Origin: Marthasterias glacialis
Lineage: Eukaryota > Echinodermata > Asteroidea > Forcipulatida > Asteriidae
Direction of reading: 5' to 3'
DNA: 64,000 nt
NCBI GenBank assembly: GCA_911728455.2
Contig: OU452234.1
Location: 2,854,501-2,918,500, forward strand
Of the stretch, positions 11,701 through 21,899 are shown piece after piece; within the stretch, counting starts at the first letter, position 1, and every line of letters begins with the position of its first letter. Under the pieces are notes generated by a model. It saw only the letters and a program-made list of their open reading frames with translations. It made no database searches and had not been told where the DNA came from. The position numbers and the translations under genes are program-made.

Positions 11701-14700
11701 AGTGATCCTGTCTCTTGAGTGCATTAAACATTACAATAGCATTAAGTATTCTTCGCTTGAAATGGATGTCTCAACATTATCACCATTAACGATATTGAAG
11801 GTCATACTTCCCAGTAATTTTTTTATGATAGTACCGTGCCACCGTAACCACTGTATTTAATAATGCACTGAAGAACACGACATCACGCAAATCGAATGTC
11901 TACGAAAACGGAGAAACTGAGTGAAATGTTCATGCCTATTGTTTACGAAGGATTTCATCTGAATGGAATAAACATGCCGGTACTCTTTTCCACGCCAGTA
12001 ATAATTTTTATTTTTCTAATGAAGAGTGTGTCTCTACAACGTGGTTCTTTTTTATTACCTTTACACCGCATGAGATCAAAACAAACTGCTGTAAAGTCAG
12101 AGCAAAACACAGGAAAACAGTAGACTTGATTCCGTCCGCCGCCGATGAAAAAACGTATCCTGTCGTAATGGAAGTAATACCCGCCTTCCTTGGCAATTGG
12201 ATGCAGTAAACTTGTGATGAGCCAGTTTCACAACCAGCTAGGACCACCACCCCTTTCACTCCTTTCATGCATGAGAGGTAGCACACCTAAGATCGCTGGA
12301 GAAGGCAATTTGTAACACACGCACTTCTCCCCCCCCCCCCCAATGGTGAGCGTGTCGCAGTCTCCGCGTGTGATGGGCGTGGAAGGGGTCAATATATGAA
12401 ACAGTGTCAAGAGAAATGCAGACATTCTATGCAGACCCTTTCCCTATAAGTTCTAAAAAGATAACGGGGTAAAGTCTCCCTTTTTTGCAGTAGGCCTAAT
12501 ATTAGGCATATTGGGACTCTTTGGTTCAGGGGCACATCTAGGTTGATTGCCCGAAATTGTACACAGATTAAAAACGCAAAGTACATATTTTTACACATTT
12601 CTATATAAAAAATTAAAAAAAAGTCTTTTTATGTTTTCTTTTTCTTGTTGGGGAACAGAAGTTAATATTAGAGTTTATTACGGTAATCACGAAAACCAGG
12701 GTGTTGTGCTTGTGATAATCTTGTGTTTAAATGCAGTTATGTATATGAACACGATGGGCATTTATTTATTCCTTTTGTCAAATAATTTCAAGTTCGGTTT
12801 TAAAACCATCAAAAAGGCATTTTATGACATCAATGGGCGCTGCCCAGCAATCATTCTATTTGAACGGGTTTCTCTTTCAAAATGTGGCAATCCTCAAACA
12901 CGTTTTGTTTTTTTTCATCTTTAACTAATGTGAATTCAAACAACTGCCAACTGTTGTTGTATATCAATAATATACAAATAAACAATCATGGTGGATGCCG
13001 ACTCCGAAATGAGCTAAATTAAATTAAAGTCGGTTTCATTATACTGAATTTCACGGTAGGGTGCATTTCCAAATGACTTAATTGTCCGAAAGTAACATTC
13101 ATCTGGCCTATATGTAAACAATATTTAATGAGTAGGGAAGATAGGGGAAGTATTACGGGGAAGTTGTGCCTTCAATGATTGCAAACATGGAATTTAATCT
13201 ACAGTCAGAGTATGTCATGAGAAAGAGTTTGGCTACAGAGTCATCGCATGATTTGTCTTTGAAACAATATAGGGGCCTAAATAGAATCACAAGAAATTTT
13301 CACAATTTCCAAAATGGCTGCCACTGCTAGATACTCTTCCTACATATTTTCAAAGGACTAATTCCATGCTTGTTAAAATTAGGTTGATGCCACGCATGCG
13401 CAGTGTTGAAATCTCCACACTCTATTTGCCTCACTGAGCACTGTTCCAAAGCTGTACATGTAATGGGTCAGGATGACCCCGTGAGACCAAGTCAAATGGA
13501 CGGCAATGTGCTCATGTTATATACAGCTAACAATTTAAACAAGTTGTTTAAGATTTTAAGCAACCGCTGTTTAACCAGGGGCCGATTTCAAAGAGAGCTA
13601 AGATTGATCTTATATGTGTGTCATTCTTAATTGCTAAGGAAAGTGTGATGTCACAATACAAATCACTATGGCAATATTATTGGCAAGTTATCTTAAAATA
13701 TATGTAAAACGATGGGCGTTTATTTATTCCTGTTGTCAAGTAATTTCACCTTCGGTTTTAAAACCATGAAAAGGCATTTTTATGACATCAATGGGCACCA
13801 CCCAGCAAGCATCATATTTGGACGGGATTATTCTCTGCGTTAACGCGATTGCTACAAACAGCTTTCAACACGTGAAAAAAAAATTAAAACCAAACGCTGC
13901 CAACCGTTGTTGTAGATTAATAAGATGCAAATTTATCATCATAGAAGATGCCGACTCCGAAATGAGCTAAATTGAATTAAAGTCGATGTCATTATACTGA
14001 ATTTCACGGTAGGGTACGTTTCGGAAATGACTTAATGGTCTGGAAGTAATATTCACTTAGCCTATTATAAATAAACAATATTTAATAGTGGGTAGGGACA
14101 GTTAGGGGAAGTATTAGCAATAATATATTAAACGACTGCTTTTAAACAACTTGAGTTGTATAAAACAAGTTGAGTTGTTGGGAGTTTAAACATGTGGTTG
14201 TTAAAAATTGTCATTTTTTTTTAACAACCACAAACAAAACCTATAAGAGGTTTATAGCAAACGAGCAAAATGCAGTGGAAAACAGAGAGGATTAACTGCC
14301 TTTGGTGAAATATTGTTTGAGAAACAGAAGATTATTCATGTACCTGCCCCCACATGTAGTTGTGTTCTTGTACTTGTTCGTTTACTGTTATAAAAAAACC
14401 TTTAACTGCTCCTGTTGTGCAAGACATGTTTGCTGTATTGACAACACACACATTTAATTTGATTTGAACGAAGTTTCTAATGGTGGAAAGGTGCAATGAT
14501 ACAAAGGGTTTGCTTGTGAAGAAGCGTGGTTGGTGAAGAAGTGTGGTTCTTAAAAGAAACGTTCGGGAGAATTGTGCTCAGTATACTCTGTCCAATTACA
14601 ACCACATCAATAAAATGTAATCAGTTCCTTCTAGATACACACTCTTGCACAGAAGAGATTAATTAACTCCATGGTCTACCAGCACACCTCAATATATCAC

Positions 14701-15212
14701 TGATTTTGAATTTTATGAGTTTTATTCATCATCTTGCATTTTTTAAGTCATTGCAATCAAAGATACTAGAAAAACAAGATAGGATACTCTGTGTATAAGT
14801 ACGAAACGCAAAATGGGTGCGCCCACTGTTGTTAGGTACGTAAAACCGAAGATCGTTTGCACAATAAGTAGGGCCTACTAAATGGAAAAACTTAAGCCAA
14901 ACGATCCCACCAACTAAAAAAGGTGAATACAGATAGAAAATTTGGTGTTCGGCCATAAATTGTGCCAATAATCCTAGCAAAATTTACACATGGGGAAGGG
15001 CGCCATCACGCAGTAGGTAGGTAAAAAGGCGTTACATCTGCTACCGTGCAAAACGGCACAAGTGTCCTATCTCGTTTTTCTAGCACCTTTGTTGCAATCC
15101 ATATCAACAGGCTTGACAACAGGTATGGATTTTACACTCTCCGCAATAGAGCTCTTTCCTTTCCTTCCTTCCTTATAGAAGGCTGAACGACAGAGTATCA
15201 GTTTCCCATTAA
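8734..15212 (+). CDS. Small four-exon gene, 97-residue protein of unknown function
   Basis: I assemble exons 8734-8769, 9079-9201, 10847-10947 and 15179-15212. The start ATG has G at -3 and +4. Exon 1 encodes MVHHPFGVKVEE and ends at GTAAGT. Exon 2 (41 codons) is flanked by AACAG and GTTAGT and contains NGVSQAFGFEGSKPIQQYGA. Exon 3 follows TTTTGTAG, contains KAFESEKEHSEECSPQ and ITELTGRIRNKK, and ends at GTAAAC. Exon 4 follows a long pyrimidine tract ending TTATAG, adds a basic tail (RRLNDRVSVSH) and stops. Phases (0, 0, 2) match at every junction, giving 294 nt, and AATAAA follows 43 nt after the stop. No signal peptide or membrane segment is seen. The Lys/Arg-rich end could be a nuclear signal. 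I do not recognise the family; expression is unproven. Confidence 0.6.
9395..12600 (+). repeat. Diverged tandem segmental duplication (copies A, B and partial C)
   Basis: Copy A (about 9395-10620) and copy B (about 11233-12340) share the same order of blocks. These include 'cacctgacgtc', 'cattttg(g)aagtca', 'aaaatggtgagcgtg', 'ttgagtgcattaaa' and 'gatagtaccgtg'. They also share 'tttacaccgcatgagatc', 'aacacaggaaaacagtagac' and a C-run before the end. A partial copy C at about 12347-12600 repeats the part of B from 'aatggtgagcgtgtcgcag' to 'acacagatt'. Coding exon 3 of the 97-residue gene lies between copies A and B. The blocks have diverged by substitutions and small indels and encode nothing recognisable. 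Confidence 0.75.
12745..14120 (+). repeat. Direct duplication of a ~410-bp segment
   Basis: Segments 12745-13160 and 13705-14115 align over most of their length. They share 'tttatttattcc', 'ttcggttttaaaaccat', 'tatgacatcaatgggc', 'gccgactccgaaatgagcta' and 'actgaatttcacggtagggt', ending near 'aggggaagtatta'. They lie in intron 3 of the 97-residue gene, about 0.95 kb apart, and have no recognised coding content. Confidence 0.75.
14121..15178. other. Rest of intron 3 of the 97-residue gene
   Basis: AT-rich sequence with no recognised element. It ends in a strong pyrimidine tract ('ttcctttccttccttcc') and TTATAG immediately before the last exon at 15179. Confidence 0.4.
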
Positions 15213-15254
15213 GATAAAGATATTATAAAATAACCGTATAAATGAGGAGTACCG

Positions 15255-15260
15255 AATAAA
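15255..15260 (+). terminator. Poly(A) signal AATAAA of the 97-residue gene
   Basis: A canonical AATAAA hexamer lies 43 nt downstream of the TAA stop at 15210-15212. A second AATAAA occurs at about 15379. The position fits a short 3' UTR. Confidence 0.5.
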
Positions 15261-17918
15261 TTATAATGGCACGATGTTTCAGTTTCAACACATAATGACA
15301 TCACAATCCTGGCCATGTTACTATATGTTAACAGGCCTCTCCACGTACAATATGCTTTTGTATAACTGAACTATACTGAATAAATCAATTCATTTTAAAA
15401 AGGATTGAAAGATTACTGAGTGTTTGTTATGATATTATTCAGAACGATTATCAAACCTGTTTATATCACTATGAGGAATCACATCAGAAAACGTGCTGTT
15501 CAGAAAGCTTTTCCCCTAACTTCTTTCTCATTGGTCGCTCTAGTCTAGTGTATTACAGTTTCAATTTTTGAAATTCTATTTCAATGGTAACTTACTGTGC
15601 GAGAGGCTTCCTTTTTCATGTTTGTCATTTTCTTCATCTTCTTCAATTTGCTCGCCCTGTTCTATGTCAGCAATATTTAAACTGTTCCTGTGATGTAGTG
15701 TGGATGGACTTTTCCCTTCATACTTCATTGCCTGAGGTGCTAGACCTGGCCACAAGAGGGAAGGTTATCGGCTGATGCTTGGACTGTCTCGTTACAATCC
15801 TGCTCCACCTACAAAATAAAATAAATGTACAGATAAAAATAATAAGATGAACAAAAATAGTCCGTGTCTAGTAAGAAAATTAATCAGTCACAGAGGCTAC
15901 TGAGCATGTGTAAAAAGCCAGTGACAAAAAAAAAGATACTTGCATTAAACTTGGTAACCTTTGACCCTTTACAGCAGTTCGTATACACATGTCAAGTAGC
16001 AACAAAAAAGTAGTCTTTATTCTTGCAGTTGTGTAAGACGCTGCATACCTATTTACAAGCTAAAAATGTAGGCAGACAACTTTGACGGCCGTGATCATAA
16101 TCACCCACCCGCCCGTCCATTGAGTGCGGTGATTGCTTTTGCCAATTCGTTCGAAGTTTTTAATTTTAGCATAACAACCGAACTAGGCACGATATGATAG
16201 AAAGCAGATTTTTTCGAAACAATGATAGTTTAATAAAATAAAAAATGTTGTAAAACTTACATCTAAATGTTATAATTGAGAGTGTCAAAACCCCAATCTG
16301 TCAAGATTCCCCGCACGTCATTGACTGTCATGACAGTGAGATAGCGTCGTCATCACGTGACAACGCACTTGACGTAAACTTAAACAATATTGTTTAAAAC
16401 CTGTCATTTACTCTCATGCATTTTAAAGCGGGTGTATAATCAATAAGGCGTCTTTCTGAGCAACTATGTTTAGATGTTTCAACACCTTCACACTAAACAA
16501 CAAAAGTTTCAACAGCGTTTTAACTGTGACTCTACATGAATCTAATAGAACTGTATGAAGCACGATACGCAAATGACCCATGCTAAGGTGGCGCCCATTA
16601 TATCAGCGTCTTTTCGTTCTCCCATGGTTCTCCAAAAACAAGATGGAGGACCTCGAGGACGGTGTGACAGCATGAGACAGTGTGAGCAACGGTGCCTTCA
16701 GAAATCTCCAGAGCCATGAAATTGGGCCCATATTGCGACAACAGTAATCTTACCACCGTGACAAAATATTCCGCATTGTTATTTTTTTGGATGATGTGAA
16801 ATGCTGAATAAACATTTATACAGTGAACGCGTAAGTTGAACAACATCTTCCCCAGCAAATGGTATACTACAATGAAATAAAACAATTTGTTTACAAGTAT
16901 GCTATTCAGTGCTTTGTATTGGATTAAATCAAATATTAATGCAAACCTCTTCCATTTTTTTCATTCACTGTTGAGTCACAAAGGCATCTCATTTTAATGA
17001 CGTCACGTGAACGTTTGCAAACAATAAAGACAAAAAACCTCAAATAACCTCAAAGGGTATTTAGTTCGCAAGACACTTGCAGTAAACTATACGGAATCAC
17101 TACTCATGAGATACCTAATTTTAAATGATTTTCGTATATTTTTCGTTCTCTCTAAACCTTCATTGACTAATATCCTTGAACCTAATTTTATTTGCAGATA
17201 CAGTAACTCATAACAATAACAGCCACATTATATTAAAAAGGGTTAAAATATTAAACCAAAATGAAAACAATAGATTTTGAAGGCATCAATGTCACACTAA
17301 TTTATTGCTACGGCATACGTTATTGTCAATATCACTCTGTGTCATGGCGACGAAAGAAAATTAATAAGTCTTTTATAATAAATGAGCGCACGGAACAACA
17401 GTCACATCAGTAGTATTCAATAGCTTAACGTTTCGTCATTATAATTACTTCAGCGTTCAAAATGCAGCTTTGAAGTGAGATTTAAGAGAGCTTAGCTGTT
17501 GATAAACGTTTGCCTTTGAATTTGCCCAGCGTCTAATGAAGTTTTCCTTTTAGCTGATGAACGTTTCCTTTGACCGCATGTTGCAGGTGTTTCGCCTTGG
17601 GGCGGTTGGGCCGGCTTAAAACTGAGGACTCGCTGATTACAAAGGTCATCGTACTATAATCCTATCAAAAAAAGGTTTCCGTCTGCAATACTACAAACAA
17701 GTAGAGGAGATATCATTTGAAGTTCCTGGACAAAAAGCACCATTGCTTACTCCGATTGCTGCAATCAAAATAAAACCTATCAAACGTGCCAAGAATCCCC
17801 GTTCACAACTGTCTTTTTTTTCTTAAACATGAACGCCGAACTTGAAAAATAATCACATGTTGTTTGTATGGTGTGGTTATTATGTTAAATGATGTCGGTT
17901 TTTTTATACGTTAACAAG
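15261..17918. other. Intergenic stretch before the fucosyltransferase gene
   Basis: AT-rich with no recognised coding exon. The frames at 15584-15775 (plus) and 16598-16885 (minus) have no recognisable domain or supported splice sites. The untranslated first exon and promoter of the fucosyltransferase gene should lie here, but I cannot place them. Confidence 0.35.
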
Positions 17919-18051
17919 GATGTCACTTTCGAACGCTAGATGGCAGCAGACGTACCAGGTAAATTTCAATTGTTTACATATAGATTTGAGCTTGCGCACT
18001 TTTCCGAAAAATCTAGTAAGTCTGCTGCCACCTAGCGTCCCTAAAAGTCTC
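17919..18051. mobile_element. GGCAGCAGAC-type palindromic MITE, copy 1
   Basis: The left arm contains CGCTAGATGGCAGCAGAC followed by 'taccaggtaaatt'. The right arm 'gtctgctgccacctagcg' is its inverse. A second copy lies at 42986-43121. It has no coding capacity and lies about 100 bp upstream of the first coding exon of the fucosyltransferase. Confidence 0.75.
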
Positions 18052-18153
18052 CCGGCTCAAATACGATCTCTCCCCCAAAAACGTTTATTTAGAAAATTAA
18101 TTTTACATGTTTTTATTAAGGTTGATTATCTTCATTTTCTGTTTACATTACAG

Positions 18154-18183
18154 TCAAAGACAACTATGCCTCGGAGATGCCTG
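18154..18183 (+). CDS. First coding exon of the fucosyltransferase (6 codons)
   Basis: A 30-nt exon sits between a pyrimidine tract ending in ACAG and a consensus GTAAGT donor. Its ATG at 18166 encodes MPRRCL and joins in phase 0 to SRRSYM at 18488. Using it replaces the first nine residues of the unspliced frame, which are intronic (poly-T and acceptor sequence), with a normal cytoplasmic tail of a Golgi enzyme. Any 5' UTR exon lies further upstream. Confidence 0.7.
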
Positions 18184-19903
18184 GTAAGTCACAAATTATC
18201 TCAGTATTGTTTGTTTTTGTCGTAAACATTACAAAACAGTAACCGGTGACCAAGAAGAAATGGTCGCACTAACTTGTCCCCCTTCTATTCTCGAGTTTGT
18301 TTTAATTTGATTCTAGTGAACGAATTAGGGTGGGTTGATCAAAGGGCCTAGGTCTAAACCCCATCTCAACGTGTGGTCATAGCCATTATACAGTCATATC
18401 CACTGACTTGTTTGCAACCTTGAATTTCAGAGCCCCTTATTTATTTATTTATTCATATTATTGTTATTATTATTTTTTTGTACACAGAGCAGGAGAAGCT
18501 ACATGATCCTGGTGCTTATGGCGTTTTCCATCTCCCCCATTGTAGTCTTATATCAGACTCTCAAGACGACACCCATGCGCAGGAACGTGCCATGGGCGGA
18601 CGATGTCATGACAGCGAAAACCCGGTTTCAGACTACCCAAAAGGAGTCATCACATACCCCATCCTTGTCCCATCGCAACCTCACTGATGCCGCCTCCAAG
18701 AGCTCACCGAATAAGACTGAAGCAAAGACATTGCATCCCATCGAGCCAAAACCTGTAACAGCAAGTATCAAGTCTGCCGTGGCGAGTTCACCACAGGAGA
18801 ACAACAGGGTGGTACAAGTGTATATTTATTCCTCAAATAGAGACGTTTGGTTGAGCAATGGTGGACCCAAAGGCGAACTAGCTGAAAATTGGGTCAATTT
18901 TAAGAAGGGTCCGCAGGTCAGGCACACTCTTAAATGCAATAGTTCGTTGACACTCGAACTCAGCCTAGGCGCCGATACTAACAAATTTAAAGAGAATGAT
19001 GTTGTTCTGTTTAACAACGTTGAGGACGGCCTGGTGCCGAAGACAATGAAAACGCTTCTACAGGTTAGTTCAAAACAAGGGGAGAACGACCAAGTGTTGA
19101 TCTTCAAGGCGCTAGAGTCGGCGTCCTACATGAGGTGGATGCAAAGTGCCGTGAGGTCATTACCAGTCCACGCCATCCTGGGTTACCCATCGACCGCGGA
19201 CATCCAGGAGGTCTACGGTCGCTACGTTCCCGGCAAACCGGCCGTCAGCCCGGAGAAGCCCCTGCTTGAGACGATCCAACACAAGAATGGGACTCCTGTA
19301 GTCTGGATGGCCCGAAACTGTGTCAACACATTCTGGCCGAGGCTGGATTTCGTTCGCGACCTGATGAAACATATTGGCGTCGATACGTACGGTAAATGTG
19401 GAAAGCACTCGTGCCAGCCAAGGCGCTCACAAAAGTGTCTCAGACTCATGGAGAGGTACAAGTTCTACTTAGCTCTAGAGAATTCAGAGTGCCCGGACTA
19501 CATCACAGAGAAGTTCTGGAACGCACTCCAACATGGTATAGTACCAGTAGTGTACGGCCCAACCAAAGAAAGCTACTTGAAAGTCGCACCTCCTAATTCC
19601 TTTATACACATCAGTGACTACAACAGCACCGAAGAACTGGCGAAGTACTTGAAACATCTGGATGAAAATCCCAATGAGTATATAAAGTACCTGAAATGGC
19701 AACACGTGGGTTCTCATGCCCATGCCGGGGCAAACCCTTTGCCTTTTTGTGAGATCCCCGAAGTGATTCGGCGAGTAAAACTGGGTCTAATTAAAAAGAA
19801 ACCCATGTCAGAATTCCCGATGTTTGATCACTGTAGACACCAGGCAGGAAGGAGTGGCTTTGGTCCTGGTGTGAAGTACAACACGTGGAAACCCTGGTCC
19901 TAG
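18166..19903 (+). CDS. Alpha-1,3-fucosyltransferase (GT10 family), 477 residues in two coding exons
   Basis: The enzyme is predicted to transfer fucose from GDP-fucose to N-acetylglucosamine on glycans in the Golgi. The large exon follows TTGTACACAG and runs 18488-19903. Its frame is open further upstream, but a 30-nt exon at 18154-18183 (after TTTACATTACAG, before GTAAGT) supplies ATG at 18166. The join is in frame and gives MPRRCLSRRSYMILVLMAFS, a basic start plus a membrane anchor at about residues 11-29, i.e. a type II protein. A Ser/Thr/Pro-rich stem reaches about residue 110. NC...R.DFVRDL with VDTYGKCG (about 284-310) and FYLALENSECPDYITEKFW (332-350) with GIVPVVYGP are the GDP-fucose-binding hallmarks of GT10. 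Four N-glycosylation sequons (about 70, 81, 157, 385) are visible. Length is slightly above the vertebrate FUT3-7/9 range. The exact acceptor cannot be read from sequence. Confidence 0.92.
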
Positions 19904-20466
19904 ACAAAATTACGTCATTCTGAACTAACTGGGCCTAGACTATTAATAGTGCACGGGGGAACTCCCTTGTGCTGATTGTAACAACTGTCATTAGCTATTC
20001 TGAGATATGGTGGACACATTACAAGTGCACTATTTGGTTGGGGTAGATACGTCTGTATACAACCATACCAAACAGCGCACTCATATCGCAAAACGGCTAA
20101 TTGACCCTTTGTCTGAAGCAATTTTACAAACCGAAATCGTGTACTATAATAATGTTTCAATATAAAAATAATAGTTGATAATAAATAGGTAAATACAATG
20201 TACATTATAAATAAACCGTCGTATCACGTACTCGTGTATGTAACGGCTATTGACTGCCATTCCACCAATGTGTGAGGCAATGTATGTACATGTATTGTGG
20301 CAGTACATTGTAAATAGCCGTACACGCACGAGTCTGTAATATTAATACATCATTCTTTTAAATTAAACGACGGCTGTTTTCGGAAAAGCACTAGAGAACA
20401 TTGAAAACCCACGAATTAATTTAAAAATAATGTACTTTGAGAATGCCGCAGATGAAGAAGAATAAA
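19904..20466 (+). terminator. 3' UTR candidate region of the fucosyltransferase with AATAAA signals
   Basis: After the TAG stop at 19901-19903, AATAAA hexamers occur at 20210-20215 and 20461-20466. Either could direct polyadenylation. A short palindromic repeat (19991-20100) lies within this stretch. Confidence 0.45.
19991..20100. mobile_element. GAGATATGG-type MITE, copy 1
   Basis: The element begins 'ttagctattctgagatatgg' and ends 'catatcgcaaaacggctaa', which are imperfect inverted repeats. The same arms occur at 27171-27294. It is about 110 bp, non-coding, and sits in the likely 3' UTR of the fucosyltransferase. Confidence 0.65.
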
Positions 20467-21733
20467 ATTATAAAGTTTCCTACTGTTTGCTAGATATTTC
20501 TCCCCATTTATTTCAGAGTATAATTAATGAACTAAAACTTGGTTCTTTGGTCTTTATCAACTCCCGTCCAGACGTGAAACTATTTTCATAAATACCCCAG
20601 ACAGTTTAGACAATCCTATTGGCTAAGAAGTGGTCACATGACCATTTCTAAGTGACTTTAAACGGCTGATAAAGACACAGCTGGGGCTGTTTAAAACCAG
20701 TTAGATTGTGATTGGCCCCTGAACATGAATAACAAAACTTGATATTTCGTTATCCTTTAAATTAGTATTTTGCATAACTTTACTTTATTTCAAAATAATA
20801 TTTCATAAGTATTTCTTAAAGATGGTTACTATCACAAACATACAAAAAATGTATGAGGTAAAATCATAATATTTTAAAGAGAAAATGTTAATAAGAAAAT
20901 AAAATAGAGCTTTAATAAAAACACTTAAAAAGCAATTTTTTTGGACGAGGCTGAAGAACTGTCAAAAGTGTTAAGAAAATATCGTCTGCTCACATTTGCT
21001 GGTTTGTTTGTGCACGATAAAAGTTTTAGGAAGTTTTTCGACATTTATTTATTGGATTTAAGTTAAAATGTGTGACAACTTGCAATGTAATTTTGACCTT
21101 CAATTTGATATTGAGGAGAAAGCAGACCAAGATCAGTCAACATCAAATAGGCCTAGGTTCCAGCAGTGCACAGGTGATGAAATTACAGCTTTATAGAAGC
21201 AAGAAAATGAAAAATCACCTGCTGTGACAGTCTGCCATGATACATGAAGTTTTGTACACTGAAAGTTTGAAACAGCAACACTGCACTGCATAACGTTAAC
21301 ATACAGAGGGCCCACACTGTATCGATACACGGAACAAGCTTCCAACGGTAAAACAAATCCAAACTGTTGTAAATAATCGCACTCACCAATCAGATCAACG
21401 TTACCGTTTCTTAAATTCTTTCTCCATTCTTCAGCAGTTGTCAGTTTTAATACAGTTCCTCTTATTTTACTGTGAAAACAATGTATTTCTAAAGCCTTGC
21501 CGCCGCGACGGCCAACAGTCGGACACTGCTGTTATATTTTAGTCTAGTTTCGGGTTTTGAAACTCTAAATCGTGCAAATCACACATAAGGGGGGCGACAA
21601 CCAGACGCACAAGCAAAGCAGGGCCCCTGAACATAAATTGCAAACTGACAAATGAACGAAACCATCCAAAACCTTTTTTTAAACCAATTTTCCATATTTT
21701 TCAATACTTGTTAACAAAAGGGCACTTATGAAT
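20467..21733. other. Intergenic stretch, no recognised gene
   Basis: AT-rich sequence with only short frames lacking domains or splice support. I see no repeat boundaries here. Confidence 0.35.
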
Positions 21734-21899
21734 GGGAATAAAAGAGTGGTGACTCGTTCTTAAACGGCCGTTTAAAAACTTGCAGGGTTGTGGCCGTGCG
21801 ATAAAGGCCCGAGCCGAAGGTGAGGGCCTTTATCGCACGGCCACGACCCTGCCAGTTTTAAACGGCCGTTAAAGAACTCGTCGCCACTCATTTATTCCC
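21734..21899. mobile_element. Near-perfect 166-bp palindrome (foldback MITE)
   Basis: Arms of about 76 bp flank a 13-nt loop (21811-21823). The left arm contains 'taaacggccgtttaaaaact' and 'gtggccgtgcgataaaggcc'. The right arm is its inverse, 'ggcctttatcgcacggccac' and 'ttttaaacggccgttaaaga'. Only a few mismatches separate them, so the insertion is probably recent. It would form a strong hairpin if transcribed. No coding capacity. Confidence 0.85.

Noticed and set aside
17920..18225. 101-codon plus-strand frame before the fucosyltransferase
   Set aside because: Its first part is a palindromic MITE and its end crosses a strong acceptor and donor of the real 30-nt exon.
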